NCBI RefSeq assembly: GCF_900156735.1
Contig: NZ_FTOL01000009.1
Location: 62,001 to 126,000 of the forward strand
Source of the DNA: Chryseobacterium ureilyticum
Lineage (GTDB): Bacteria; Bacteroidota; Bacteroidia; Flavobacteriales; Weeksellaceae
DNA length: 64,000 bases
Direction of reading: 5' to 3'
A model generated the notes under the pieces. That model saw only the letters and a list, made by a program, of their open reading frames with translations, ran no database searches and was not told the origin of the DNA. The position numbers were made by a program, and so were the translations under genes. This document shows, piece after piece, positions 52,237 to 61,117 of this stretch (its first letter is position 1; every line of letters begins with the position of its first letter).

Positions 52237-52725
52237 ATGAAATACCTAATCATTTTCTTTTCCGCATTTCTATTGGTTGCCTGTAAAAAGGACAAAGAAA
52301 CAGTTTCAGAACCATCTTCCGATTCTTTAAGCGTAGTAAAAGATTCTGCTACAGCAAGCATTCCTTCTGGAAAAATTCAGATTGAAACCATTTCATTCCC
52401 TGAAGAAATCAAGGAATGTTCATGTTATTTCGCCAGAAATAAAGCTGATTTTGAAGCGGAAAAATATATCTACGCAGATGATGCCGGAAAAACCGCCTAT
52501 ATGAAACTGGACGGTAAAAGACTGGCAATGAATCTTATTTCCTCAAGTGATATGGAAGTTGAAGACGAACTGACTAAGGAAATAGAAAGTAATGATTATA
52601 AAATCTCTGTAAAGGGTAAAAAAATAAAAGGTGAAGAAGCTTTGTTATTTGAAGGTACACTTACCATTGAAAAACCGGACGGCTCTGTTATTTCAACACC
52701 TATCTACGGAGAATGTGGATGTTAA
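52237..52725 (+). CDS. Lipoprotein of unknown function
   Basis: A 162-residue lipoprotein with a short signal MKYLIIFFSAFLLVAC and a Ser/Thr linker to about 45. The folded part has ECSCYFARNKADFEAEKYIY, DDAGKTAYMKLDGKRLAMNL and a C-terminal GECGC. Four cysteines (two near 68-70, two at the end) probably form disulfides. No domain recognised. It follows the scramblase-like gene on the same strand. Confidence 0.75.
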   Translation: MKYLIIFFSAFLLVACKKDKETVSEPSSDSLSVVKDSATASIPSGKIQIETISFPEEIKECSCYFARNKADFEAEKYIYADDAGKTAYMKLDGKRLAMNLISSSDMEVEDELTKEIESNDYKISVKGKKIKGEEALLFEGTLTIEKPDGSVISTPIYGECGC

Positions 52726-52770
52726 TAAAAAGGATAAGCTAATTTGCCTTTTCACTTTTTAGCGATCAAT

Positions 52771-52807
52771 AAAAAATGCTTCTGTATCCCACGGAAGCAT
52801 TTTTTAT
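52771..52807 (+). terminator. Intrinsic terminator
   Basis: AAAAAATGCTTC-GT / AC-GAAGCATTTTTT stem with a G-U pair and a short loop. Confidence 0.85.
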
Positions 52808-52811
52808 TTCG

Positions 52812-52819
52812 TAAATTTG
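52812..52819 (+). promoter_or_regulatory. -7 promoter element TAAATTTG of pepD
   Basis: A TAnnTTTG match 16 bases before the ATG at 52836, directly after a terminator. Confidence 0.55.
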
Positions 52820-52835
52820 AGAAAAATAAATTTCA

Positions 52836-54278
52836 ATGGCATTATCTAATATAGAACCGCAGATAATCTGGAAAAACTTCTCCAAATTAAATGCTGTTCC
52901 AAGACCATCTAAAAAAGAGGAAAAAGTAATTGCTTTCATCAAAGGATTTGGTGAAGATTTGGGACTTGAAACTACTGTAGATGAGGTAGGAAACGTAATT
53001 ATCAAAAAGCCTGCAACTGCAGGAATGGAAAACAAAAAATCCATCGTTCTTCAATCACACCTGGATATGGTTTGCCAGAAGAACAACGATGTTAATTTCG
53101 ATTTTGAGACAGAAGGGATTAAAATGGAGATTGATGGTGACTGGGTAAAGGCAAAAGGAACAACTTTAGGAGCTGATAACGGTTTAGGAGTTGCGACTAT
53201 CATGTCTATCCTTGAAAGTTCAGATATTCCTCATCCTGCTCTGGAAGCCTTACTCACTATTGATGAAGAAACAGGAATGACGGGAGCTATTGGTTTAAAA
53301 CCAGGACAGCTTACAGGAGAAATTTTATTAAACCTAGATACAGAAGAAGATGATGAAATTGACATAGGCTGTGCCGGAGGTGTAGACGTTACCATCACCC
53401 AAAACTATGCTGTAGAAGCTCCGAAAGGACAGGTTGTAAGAATTGAAGTAAAAGGTTTACAAGGTGGACACTCAGGAATGGATATCCATAAAGGTTTCGG
53501 AAACGCAAACATTATCTTAGGAAGACTTCTTTACACTGGATTGGCTAAGCAGAACCTTGAAGTAATTTCAATTGATGGTGGTGGATTAAGAAACGCTATT
53601 CCAAGAGAAGGTGTTGCAATTATTGCGGTAAGAAATGCTCACGAATTCATCGCAGAAGCGACAAATCTTAAAAAAGAGATTCTTGAAGAGTTTGCTTCTG
53701 TAGAACCAGGTCTTCAGATCAATATTGAAAACTCTACGTCTTCTGACAAAGCTATTTCAGAAGCAGATTCTAAAAAAGTAATTCTTACTTTAAAAGCTCT
53801 TCACAACGGAGTATACAGAATGAGCCCTGATGTAGCAAACCTTGTTGAAGCATCTAATAATGTTGCAAGAGTAGAATTAAAAGGAGGTGAACTTAAAATC
53901 TTAAACCTTACAAGATCATCCGTAGATTCTTCTAAATATTCTACAGCAGAGCAACTGAAGTCTGTAGCAGAATTAGCAGGAATGAATATAGTATTCAGCG
54001 GTTCATACCCAGGATGGAAACCAAAGCCAGGTTCTGAAATTGTACAGATCATGGAAAAAATCTATACTGAAAAGTTCAATGAAAAGCCTCATGTAGTAGC
54101 TTGTCACGCAGGTTTAGAATGTGGTATCATTGGAGCTAATTATCCTGAAATGGAAATGGTAAGTTTTGGACCTACCATCAGAGGAGCACACTCACCTGAT
54201 GAAAAAGCAAACATCCCATCTACACAGAAATTCTGGAGCTTCCTAAAAGATATTTTAGCGAATATTCCTCAGAAATAG
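52836..54278 (+). CDS. pepD: Aminoacyl-histidine dipeptidase (PepD, M20C)
   Basis: A 480-residue cytosolic zinc peptidase. Metal-binding residues are in LQSHLDMVC (His and Asp), TTLGADNGLGVA (Asp), TIDEETGMTGA (catalytic Glu pair) and LNLDTEEDDEIDIGCAGG. The lid region GLQGGHSGMDIHKGFGNAN is typical of PepD. The C-terminal RGAHSPDEKANI supplies the last metal His. Cleaves Xaa-His dipeptides such as carnosine. Single gene with its own promoter and terminator. Confidence 0.94.
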   Translation: MALSNIEPQIIWKNFSKLNAVPRPSKKEEKVIAFIKGFGEDLGLETTVDEVGNVIIKKPATAGMENKKSIVLQSHLDMVCQKNNDVNFDFETEGIKMEIDGDWVKAKGTTLGADNGLGVATIMSILESSDIPHPALEALLTIDEETGMTGAIGLKPGQLTGEILLNLDTEEDDEIDIGCAGGVDVTITQNYAVEAPKGQVVRIEVKGLQGGHSGMDIHKGFGNANIILGRLLYTGLAKQNLEVISIDGGGLRNAIPREGVAIIAVRNAHEFIAEATNLKKEILEEFASVEPGLQINIENSTSSDKAISEADSKKVILTLKALHNGVYRMSPDVANLVEASNNVARVELKGGELKILNLTRSSVDSSKYSTAEQLKSVAELAGMNIVFSGSYPGWKPKPGSEIVQIMEKIYTEKFNEKPHVVACHAGLECGIIGANYPEMEMVSFGPTIRGAHSPDEKANIPSTQKFWSFLKDILANIPQK

Positions 54279-54299
54279 AACATTAAAATAATGATATTG

Positions 54300-54335
54300 A
54301 ATATCCAAAGTCTTATGATTTTGGATATTTTTAAT
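54300..54335 (+). terminator. Intrinsic terminator of pepD
   Basis: AATATCCAAA / TTTGGATATT stem with a 10-base loop, then TTTAATTTTT. Confidence 0.8.
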
Positions 54336-54456
54336 TTTTATGAAGATTAAGATTCTATAGATAGATTAAATAAGCGTAACAATTAAGATAATTATAAATA
54401 TTTTCTTATCTTTTTTAATCACTTAAATATCTTAATGATTCCAAAAACATTTAAAT

Positions 54457-55038
54457 ATGAAAAGTATAACTGTATTCTGCGGCTCAAGTTTTGGCACAGA
54501 TAAAATTTATGAAGAACAGGCTTTCCTACTTGGTAAAACTCTAGCCAAACAAAGTATACAATTAATTTACGGTGGTTCACAAACAGGTTTAATGGGAACC
54601 ATTGCAGATGGTACCTTAAGTGAAAATGGTAAAGTGACCGGAGTTCTCCCCCATTTTTTACAGTCAAAAGAAATTGCTCATAAAAATCTTACTGAACTGA
54701 TTTTGGTAGAAACCATGCACGAAAGAAAAACCAAAATGAATGATCTTTGTGATGGTGTGATTGTTCTTCCTGGTGGATACGGAACTTTAGAAGAATTCTT
54801 TGAAATGATTACCTGGGCACAACTCGGACTTCATAAAAAGCCCATCGGTATTTTAAATATTGATGGATTTTACAATGATCTGATCAGTCTTGTTCAGAAT
54901 ATGGTTGATAAAGGATTTTTAAAGTCTGTAAATCGTGATATGCTTCTCATCAGTGACAATATTGATGATCTGCTTGAGAAAATGAGGAATTATCAGGCTC
55001 CTACGGTTGGAAAATGGATTTCTAAAGAAGAAATTTAA
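54457..55038 (+). CDS. LOG-family protein (cytokinin riboside 5'-monophosphate phosphoribohydrolase-like)
   Basis: A 193-residue Rossmann-type protein (TIGR00730). It has SITVFCGSSFG at the start, QLIYGGSQTGLMG, the MHERKTKM helix and the catalytic signature PGGYGTLEEFFE at about 108-119. Family members release ribose 5-phosphate from nucleoside monophosphates. In bacteria without cytokinin signalling it is thought to be a nucleotide-pool enzyme. Single gene, with terminators on both sides. Confidence 0.92.
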   Translation: MKSITVFCGSSFGTDKIYEEQAFLLGKTLAKQSIQLIYGGSQTGLMGTIADGTLSENGKVTGVLPHFLQSKEIAHKNLTELILVETMHERKTKMNDLCDGVIVLPGGYGTLEEFFEMITWAQLGLHKKPIGILNIDGFYNDLISLVQNMVDKGFLKSVNRDMLLISDNIDDLLEKMRNYQAPTVGKWISKEEI

Positions 55039-55043
55039 TCATA

Positions 55044-55080
55044 AAAAGAAGGAATATTTTCAGAATATTCCTTCTTTTCA
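55044..55080 (+). terminator. Intrinsic terminator of the LOG gene
   Basis: A perfect 15-bp stem AAAAGAAGGAATATT / AATATTCCTTCTTTT with a short loop. Confidence 0.88.
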
Positions 55081-55111
55081 TATATATCACCATTTGTTAT
55101 ACATAGTTTAG

Positions 55112-55119
55112 TACTTTTG
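55112..55119 (+). promoter_or_regulatory. -7 promoter element TACTTTTG of the prolyl oligopeptidase gene
   Basis: A TAnnTTTG match 37 bases before the ATG. A TTG at 55094 is 18 bases upstream, slightly short of the usual spacing. Confidence 0.5.
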
Positions 55120-55156
55120 TAAGTAAAACTTTATCACTATTAAAAGAAATAATACT

Positions 55157-57307
55157 ATGAAAAATATATTTCTAACAAGCTGCCTATTTTTGAGTCAGAT
55201 CAGCTATGCTCAATATAATTATCCAAAAACTCCGGAAATACCTGTAACGAATGATTATTTTGGAACAAAGATTGCCGACAATTATCAATGGCTGGAAGAC
55301 CTGAAAAGTCCTGAAGTACAAACATGGTTTAAAGCAGAATCAGACTACAGCCATATTATTATTGATAAAATCCCTAATCGCGAAACTCTTTATAATCGTA
55401 TGAAGCAGGTTCAGGAAATGGGCGGTGACTCCTACAGCTATGCAAAACAAAGAGGAAACTTGTATTTCTATATTAAAACAAAAAAGAACGAGAAACTTTC
55501 CAAACTATACACAAGGGACATTTCTACAGGAAAAGAAACATTGATATTTGATCCCGAAACCTATAAGAAGAATGCTCAGATCACTAATTTTTCAATAGAT
55601 TCCAAAGGCAATAAAGTAGCATTACTATTTTCCCAATCCGGTGGCGAAATTTGTGAGCTTAAGATTTTAAACTTACAGACAAAGAAAATACTTGACGATA
55701 CTCTTACTCCTATTTGGAGTGAGTTCAACTTTGAATTTACCCCGGATGATCAATCTATTATTTACACTAAGATGAGTACCGGAGATCCCAACAGCAATAT
55801 GCTCCTTAAAGAAATGAAAGCAATGCTGCACAAGATAGGAACCCATTCTGACCAGGATATTGTACTGGCATCAAGAGAGGCAAATCCTGAAATCAATATG
55901 CTAACGGAACAGTTTCCAATGGTTGAGTTTTCTGAAGATTATCAATACATCTTATTGGATATAGGTTCTACCAAATCGGAAAGTCCTCTATTTTATGCTC
56001 CTTATTCAGCTCTAAAGGATAAAAAAATTACGTGGAAACAGTTTGTAAAAACTTCAGACGATATTACTCAAACCTTTATTAAAGGAGATCAGCTATTTTT
56101 CCTTAGTCATAAAAATGCTCCAAATTACAAAATAGGAGTTACAAGCCTGTCAAACCCTGACTTTGATAATGCTAAAATCATCGTTCCGGAAGGTAATGCT
56201 GTAATCAGATCAATACACAATTCTAAAAATTATTTATTCTATGCTTTAAACAATGGTATTACTCAGGAGAAATATCAGATTGACCTTAAAACATTAGCTA
56301 TAAAAAAGGTTCCTTTACCTGACGGAGTAAATAGTTCCGCCTCCCTTAACTCCCGTGAAAACGATCATCTACAGTGCAATAACAGCAACTGGCTTACCCC
56401 AAATACATTCTACGAATATACCCCTCAGGATGGGAAAGTTGTTAAAAGTAAATATTTCAATGGGGATAGCAATTACCCAGATTATTATGCATCCTATGAG
56501 GTAAAAGAAGTGGAAGTTAAAAGTCACGACGGTGCTATGGTTCCTCTTTCTATTATCTATCCTAAAAACATGAAAATGGATGGCAGTACTCCTGCTTACA
56601 TCACCGGATATGGCGGCTACGGAATCTCTTCTACTCCACGTTTTTCCAACAGGCTGTCTGTACTGCTTGAGCAAGGCGTAGTTGTTGCTATTGCTCATGT
56701 GAGAGGAGGTGGAGAAAAAGGTGAAAACTGGCATAAAGACGGAATGAAAGCTAAAAAACCCAATACATGGAAAGATTTCATTGCCTGCTCAGAATATCTC
56801 GTTGACCAAAAATACACTTCTCCTTCAAAATTAATTGGTAACGGAGTAAGCATGGGAGGTGTTCTTATCGGAAGAGCCATCACGGAAAGACCAGATTTAT
56901 TTGCGGTTGCTATCGCTGAAGTGGGAATGACTAATGCTCTTCGTTCTCAAAACTCAGCCAATGGGGATAATCAGATTCCAGAAATAGGAAGTATAAAAAA
57001 TGCTGTGGATATTAAAAGTCTGATCGAAATGGATGCACAAAGCAAAGTTAAAAAAGGAGTAAAATATCCTGCTGTCATTGTCCGTACCGGAATGAATGAT
57101 TCCAGAATTACCCCTTGGGAGCCAGCCAAATTTGCAGCAGCACTACAAAATAGCACAGCATCTGAAAAACCTGTTTTGTTGTATGTCAATTACGAAAACG
57201 GTCATTTCACAAGTGATCTGGATGTAGTTTTCAAAGAATATTCTGATATTTTTGCTTTTGCATTATGGCAAGTAGGACACCCGAAATTCCAGCCAGCTAA
57301 GAAATAG
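55157..57307 (+). CDS. Prolyl oligopeptidase (S9A), secreted
   Basis: A 716-residue serine peptidase with signal peptide MKNIFLTSCLFLSQISYAQ. Residues about 25-75 and 430-716 form the alpha/beta-hydrolase domain around a seven-bladed propeller. The catalytic Ser565 lies in GNGVSMGGVLIG and the His683 in YENGHF; GYGGYGISSTPRFS and AHVRGGGEKGENWH are S9A hallmarks. Similar to the Elizabethkingia (Flavobacterium meningosepticum) enzyme. It cleaves short proline-containing peptides in the periplasm. Confidence 0.94.
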   Translation: MKNIFLTSCLFLSQISYAQYNYPKTPEIPVTNDYFGTKIADNYQWLEDLKSPEVQTWFKAESDYSHIIIDKIPNRETLYNRMKQVQEMGGDSYSYAKQRGNLYFYIKTKKNEKLSKLYTRDISTGKETLIFDPETYKKNAQITNFSIDSKGNKVALLFSQSGGEICELKILNLQTKKILDDTLTPIWSEFNFEFTPDDQSIIYTKMSTGDPNSNMLLKEMKAMLHKIGTHSDQDIVLASREANPEINMLTEQFPMVEFSEDYQYILLDIGSTKSESPLFYAPYSALKDKKITWKQFVKTSDDITQTFIKGDQLFFLSHKNAPNYKIGVTSLSNPDFDNAKIIVPEGNAVIRSIHNSKNYLFYALNNGITQEKYQIDLKTLAIKKVPLPDGVNSSASLNSRENDHLQCNNSNWLTPNTFYEYTPQDGKVVKSKYFNGDSNYPDYYASYEVKEVEVKSHDGAMVPLSIIYPKNMKMDGSTPAYITGYGGYGISSTPRFSNRLSVLLEQGVVVAIAHVRGGGEKGENWHKDGMKAKKPNTWKDFIACSEYLVDQKYTSPSKLIGNGVSMGGVLIGRAITERPDLFAVAIAEVGMTNALRSQNSANGDNQIPEIGSIKNAVDIKSLIEMDAQSKVKKGVKYPAVIVRTGMNDSRITPWEPAKFAAALQNSTASEKPVLLYVNYENGHFTSDLDVVFKEYSDIFAFALWQVGHPKFQPAKK

Positions 57308-57328
57308 AGTAAAGAATTCATAAAAACA

Positions 57329-57362
57329 AAAACCCGTTCGAAAAACTCGAACGGGTTTCTTA
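57329..57362. terminator. Bidirectional intrinsic terminator
   Basis: A perfect 12-bp stem AAACCCGTTCGA / TCGAACGGGTTT with a 5-base loop, between prolyl oligopeptidase and the convergent ferredoxin. Confidence 0.88.
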
Positions 57363-57382
57363 TTAAGATTAAAAAATATTTT

Positions 57383-57712
57383 CTAAGGATAAGGAGCAAT
57401 TTCCACTTCAAGTCCCTCCATTTCATTAACCATGTGCAGCTGGCATCCTAATCTGCTGTTATCTTTCACATGGAAAGCTTCAGCAAGCATTGCATCTTCT
57501 TCATCGCCCATTGGCTCCAATCCAGGATCATTAATTACATAAACCTGACATGATGCACACATCGCCATTCCGCCGCATACACCAATAGTACCTTCTTCAG
57601 CCAATTCATAGGAACGGATAATTTCCATTAAGTTCATGGACATATCCGTAGGAGCTACGACATCATGGGTTACCCCTTCTCTGTCGGTGATTTTAATATT
57701 AATATCTGACAT
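57383..57712 (-). CDS. 2Fe-2S ferredoxin (adrenodoxin type)
   Basis: A 109-residue electron carrier. Cluster ligands are Cys46, Cys52 and Cys55 in GVCGGMAMCASC and Cys90 in RLGCQLH, the adrenodoxin/putidaredoxin spacing. It lies 12 bases after a ferredoxin reductase gene and may form an electron-transfer pair with it. It has its own possible promoter overlapping the end of the reductase gene. Confidence 0.93.
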   Translation of the reverse strand: MSDINIKITDREGVTHDVVAPTDMSMNLMEIIRSYELAEEGTIGVCGGMAMCASCQVYVINDPGLEPMGDEEDAMLAEAFHVKDNSRLGCQLHMVNEMEGLEVEIAPYP

Positions 57713-57719
57713 AATTCTG

Positions 57720-57727
57720 CAAAATTA
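57720..57727 (-). promoter_or_regulatory. -7 element TAATTTTG upstream of the ferredoxin gene
   Basis: A TAnnTTTG match on the minus strand, seven bases from the ferredoxin ATG and overlapping the reductase stop codon. It could give extra, nearly leaderless ferredoxin mRNA. Confidence 0.4.
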
Positions 57728-58780
57728 GTCAATTTTTTTCACAACAGCCTTCTCTGCTTCTTTACGGCTTCCATCAAATCCGTCTACTCCACTTACAGTT
57801 GTATATTTCAATACGAATTTTTTACCAGGATTCAGTCTGTTATAAACACTCTGACACATTAAAGTAGCCTCGTGGAAACCACAAAGAATCAACTTCAATT
57901 TCCCTGGATAGGTATTGATATCTCCGATTGCGTAGATACCATCAATGTTTGTCTGATAATCAAGAGCATTGTTTACAACAATAGCATTCTTTTCAATATT
58001 TAACCCCCAGTTTCCGATCTCACCCAACTTAGGAGTCAATCCGAATAATGGAATAAAATAATCAGTTTCAATTTCAAAAGCATCCTCACCATCCTTCTGT
58101 ACAGTGATTGCCTCTACTTTTCCATCACCTCTGATACCGGTAACTTCAGCAGGAGTAATTAATTTAATTTTCCCTGCATTTTTCAGATCCTGAACTTTTT
58201 CTACAGAATCCAAAGCTCCTCTGAATTCATTTCTTCTGTGAATCAAAGTCACTTCACTTGCTACATTAGAAAGGAAAATACTCCAGTCAAGGGCAGAATC
58301 TCCACCTCCGGCAATTACTACTTTTTTATTTCTGAAGTGCTCAGGTTCTTTAACGAAATACTCAAGTCCTTTTTCTTCATAATCAGCTACATTCTCGAAA
58401 GTAGGTTTTCTAGGTTCAAAAGTACCCAATCCTCCTGCAATAGCAATAGCCTTACATCTGTGAACAGTTCCTTTGTTCGTTACTACTTCAAACCATTCAT
58501 CATCTACCTTTGTGTAAGAAACAGCGGTTTCTCCTAAAGTAAATCCAGGCTGGAACTGCTTAATCTGCTCCATCAAATTATCCACCAATTCTCCAGCGTT
58601 CACTGAAGGATACCCCGGAATATCGAAAATAGGTTTTTTAGGATAAAGTTCTGCCAATTGCCCTCCCGGCTGTGGAAGCGCATCAATAATGTGGCACTTC
58701 ATTTTTAAAAGACCTGCTTCAAAAACTGCAAAAAGTCCTGTAGGACCTGCTCCTATGATCAATATATCAGTGGTTATCAT
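57725..58780 (-). CDS. Ferredoxin-NADP reductase, thioredoxin-reductase type
   Basis: A 351-residue flavoprotein. The FAD-binding GAGPTGLFAVFEAGLL is near the N-terminus, followed by PQPGGQLAELYPKK and IPGYP, and the NAD(P)-binding VVIAGGGDSALDW near 152-164. YAIGDINTYPGKLKLI closes the FAD site. The redox CxxC of thioredoxin reductase is missing, which identifies it as the YumC-type ferredoxin/flavodoxin-NADP reductase. Paired with the ferredoxin downstream. Confidence 0.92.
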   Translation of the reverse strand: MITTDILIIGAGPTGLFAVFEAGLLKMKCHIIDALPQPGGQLAELYPKKPIFDIPGYPSVNAGELVDNLMEQIKQFQPGFTLGETAVSYTKVDDEWFEVVTNKGTVHRCKAIAIAGGLGTFEPRKPTFENVADYEEKGLEYFVKEPEHFRNKKVVIAGGGDSALDWSIFLSNVASEVTLIHRRNEFRGALDSVEKVQDLKNAGKIKLITPAEVTGIRGDGKVEAITVQKDGEDAFEIETDYFIPLFGLTPKLGEIGNWGLNIEKNAIVVNNALDYQTNIDGIYAIGDINTYPGKLKLILCGFHEATLMCQSVYNRLNPGKKFVLKYTTVSGVDGFDGSRKEAEKAVVKKID

Positions 58781-58811
58781 AATTTAGATAATTTAATTAT
58801 ACATGTAGCTG

Positions 58812-58819
58812 CAAATTTA
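58812..58819 (-). promoter_or_regulatory. -7 promoter element TAAATTTG of the reductase gene
   Basis: A TAnnTTTG match on the minus strand, 31 bases before the ATG at 58780. Confidence 0.55.
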
Positions 58820-58897
58820 CTAATTTTAATGCGAAGCATATTTAATTGATTCTAAATAAAAACCTGAGATTTGTCAAATATCTATCAATTAAGATTT

Positions 58898-58905
58898 TAA
58901 ATTTG
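58898..58905 (+). promoter_or_regulatory. -7 promoter element TAAATTTG of the DUF3108 gene
   Basis: A TAnnTTTG match 25 bases before the ATG at 58931. A TTG at 58871 lies 27 bases upstream. Confidence 0.55.
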
Positions 58906-58930
58906 GCAATGTATTTGTAAATGACATATT

Positions 58931-59701
58931 ATGAAGAAAATTTTAAACCTATTAGCAGTCTTTGTATTTTTTCTAGGCTCGGCACAGATTGATAACGTTG
59001 CAGACGGAGAATCAATCACTCTTAGAATTCACTACGGATTCTTAAATGCCGGAACAGCCAATCTTACCACCAAAAAAACAACGTATAAAGGTACCCCTCA
59101 TTTATATGTAAAAGGCACAGGTGAAACCACTGGTGCTGTAAAAGCATTCTTCAAAGTAGAAGATTTATATGAAAGCTTCATTGATACTGCTACTGGTTTA
59201 CCAAGCTTCTATGTTCGAAATGTACGTGAGGGAAGTTATCGTCAGCATCTTGAAACAGCCTTCAATCATGATAATAATACATTAATACTAACAGACAAAA
59301 AAACGCCTGCAAATGGCTCTAAAGTCATAAAATCTGTAAAAGGTGTACAGGATATGCTTTCATGTTTCTATTATCTGCGAAGCAAAAGCCCGGATGAATT
59401 AAAAGTAGGAACCATTATTAATATGAATGTATGGATAGATGACGAAATGTTCCCTTTCCAATTAAAAGTAGCAGGAACAGAAAACCTTAAGACTAAATTT
59501 GGTACAATCAATTGCTTGAAGATTATTCCTTCTGTAAAAAGCGGAAGAGTATTTAAAGAAAAAGAAGGAGTTACCATGTGGGTTTCCAATGATGCCAATC
59601 ATATTCCTATGCTTTTGAAAGCTGAGCTTGCTGTAGGCTCACTGAAAGCAAGTATTGATAGCTATAAAAACGTAAAATATCCTTTAAAGTTTAGTAAGTA
59701 A
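58931..59701 (+). CDS. DUF3108 secreted protein
   Basis: A 256-residue exported protein with signal peptide MKKILNLLAVFVFFLGSAQ. ITLRIHYGFLNAGTANLTT, DLYESFIDTATGLPSFYVRN, VQDMLSCFYYLRS and a C-terminal GVTMWVSNDANHIPMLLKA are the DUF3108 hallmarks. The family is predicted to form a periplasmic beta-structure; no role is established. Single gene with its own terminator. Confidence 0.88.
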   Translation: MKKILNLLAVFVFFLGSAQIDNVADGESITLRIHYGFLNAGTANLTTKKTTYKGTPHLYVKGTGETTGAVKAFFKVEDLYESFIDTATGLPSFYVRNVREGSYRQHLETAFNHDNNTLILTDKKTPANGSKVIKSVKGVQDMLSCFYYLRSKSPDELKVGTIINMNVWIDDEMFPFQLKVAGTENLKTKFGTINCLKIIPSVKSGRVFKEKEGVTMWVSNDANHIPMLLKAELAVGSLKASIDSYKNVKYPLKFSK

Positions 59702-59725
59702 ACGATGAAGTTTTTTCAATAATAT

Positions 59726-59757
59726 AATGTCTGTAATTTTTACAGACATTTTTTTAT
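59726..59757 (+). terminator. Intrinsic terminator of the DUF3108 gene
   Basis: AATGTCTGTAA / TTACAGACATT stem with a 3-base loop and seven Ts. The following 190 bases up to the pheS terminator show no gene. Confidence 0.88.
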
Positions 59758-59943
59758 GTTGAATGTAATAGATAAAGAGCACCGATTGTCTTTATAATAG
59801 AAGCAGCAAGAAGGCTGCAATGTCAATACTTTACTCGGTTCCTCGGATTTGAACTGAAGTATGGACATAAGAGACAGACACGTGTAAATTTTTCAATAAG
59901 ATCAGTTTTTAATTGCGTTTTGTTTCTTAGGTCAGTAATTAAA

Positions 59944-59972
59944 AACAAAAACCTCCGGAGCTCCGGAGGTTT
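59944..59972 (-). terminator. Intrinsic terminator of pheS
   Basis: AAACCTCCGGAGCTCCGGAGG is part of a perfect 24-base palindrome (59949-59972). On the minus strand it is followed by a T-rich tail. Confidence 0.85.
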
Positions 59973-59979
59973 GATTTTT

Positions 59980-60990
59980 TTATAAAGTCTTGAATTGCTC
60001 CAAGGTTCTGATGTCATTTTCAAAAAACATTCTGATGTCACTCATTTGGTAAAGAAGCATTGTTATTCTTTCAATCCCCATTCCGAATGCATATCCTGAA
60101 TATTTCTCAGAATCAATGTTTACATTCTTTAATACGGCAGGATCTACCATTCCACAACCCATGATTTCTAACCAACCTGTTCCTTTTGTAATTCTGTAGT
60201 CAGTTTCAGAGTTTAATCCCCAATATACATCAATCTCAGCACTTGGCTCAGTGAACGGGAAATAAGAAGGTCTCATTCTGATTTTAGACTTTCCGAAAAG
60301 TTCAGTAGTAAAGAACTGGATCGTCTGCTTTAAATCTGCAAAGCTTACATTCTCATCAATATATAATCCTTCAATCTGGTGGAAGATACAGTGAGAACGT
60401 GAAGAGATCGCTTCATTTCTAAATACTCTTCCCGGAGATAAAATTCTGATAGGCGGCTGATTTTCTTCCATAAAACGAGTCTGTACAGAAGAAGTATGCG
60501 TTCTCAAAAGAATATCCGGATTTTGCTCAATAAAGAATGTATCCTGCATATCTCTTGCCGGGTGATATTCCGGAAGATTCAGTGCAGTAAAGTTATGCCA
60601 GTCATCTTCAATCTCAGGACCATCTGCAACCGCAAACCCAATTGATTTAAAGATTTCAATAATTCTGTTTTTAACCAGATTAATCGGATGTCTTGATCCT
60701 AAATCCAATGGAAAAGCAGGTCTTGTAAGATCTTCTTTTTCTACGATAATAGAAGATGCAGAAGCATTTTTCAAATCTTCTAATTTCACAGCCACAGCCT
60801 GCTTCAGAGTATTGATCTTCTGTCCGAATTCTTTCTTCTGGTCGTTAGGAACTTCTTTAAATTTTTCAAAAAAATCATTCAGAACTCCTTTTTTACCGTT
60901 GTACTTGATACGGAAGTTTTCTATCTCTTCCTTAGAGCTAGCATTGAAGCCGTTTACTTCGATCAGTAGTTCTTCTATCTTTTCTATCAT
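59980..60990 (-). CDS. pheS: Phenylalanine-tRNA ligase alpha subunit
   Basis: A 336-residue class II synthetase subunit. The N-terminal coiled coil spans about 1-90. Motif 1 is in GSRHPINLVKNRIIEIF, the motif 2 region is RTHTSSVQTRFME with RIISPGRVFRNEAISSRSH-like order, and motif 3 is GYAFGMGIERITMLLY. Phe-binding residues lie in the FTEPSAEIDVYW segment. The partner pheT is not in the window. Single gene. Confidence 0.96.
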   Translation of the reverse strand: MIEKIEELLIEVNGFNASSKEEIENFRIKYNGKKGVLNDFFEKFKEVPNDQKKEFGQKINTLKQAVAVKLEDLKNASASSIIVEKEDLTRPAFPLDLGSRHPINLVKNRIIEIFKSIGFAVADGPEIEDDWHNFTALNLPEYHPARDMQDTFFIEQNPDILLRTHTSSVQTRFMEENQPPIRILSPGRVFRNEAISSRSHCIFHQIEGLYIDENVSFADLKQTIQFFTTELFGKSKIRMRPSYFPFTEPSAEIDVYWGLNSETDYRITKGTGWLEIMGCGMVDPAVLKNVNIDSEKYSGYAFGMGIERITMLLYQMSDIRMFFENDIRTLEQFKTL

Positions 60991-61015
60991 TATTTTACCC
61001 TTTCAAAATGTTTTG

Positions 61016-61023
61016 CAAAAATA
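61016..61023 (-). promoter_or_regulatory. -7 promoter element TATTTTTG of pheS
   Basis: A TAnnTTTG match on the minus strand, 25 bases before the ATG. No attenuator-like Phe-rich leader peptide was seen. Confidence 0.5.
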
Positions 61024-61055
61024 CGACTTTTAAGTTGAATATTAAGTCCGTCATA

Positions 61056-61090
61056 AAAAAATCTGCCCCTTTTTCTGGAGGCAGACTTCA
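61056..61090 (-). terminator. Intrinsic terminator of the YceI gene
   Basis: On the minus strand AAGTCTGCC pairs with GGCAGATTT (one G-U), followed by TTTTTATG. Confidence 0.7.
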
Positions 61091-61117
61091 ATCACTTATT
61101 TCACTTAAATAAAAAAA

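Noticed and set aside
59826..59860. A GTTCAAATCCGAGG-like stretch on the minus strand resembling a tRNA T-arm
   Set aside because: No acceptor stem, D-arm or anticodon arm could be folded around it, and no CCA-like end follows.
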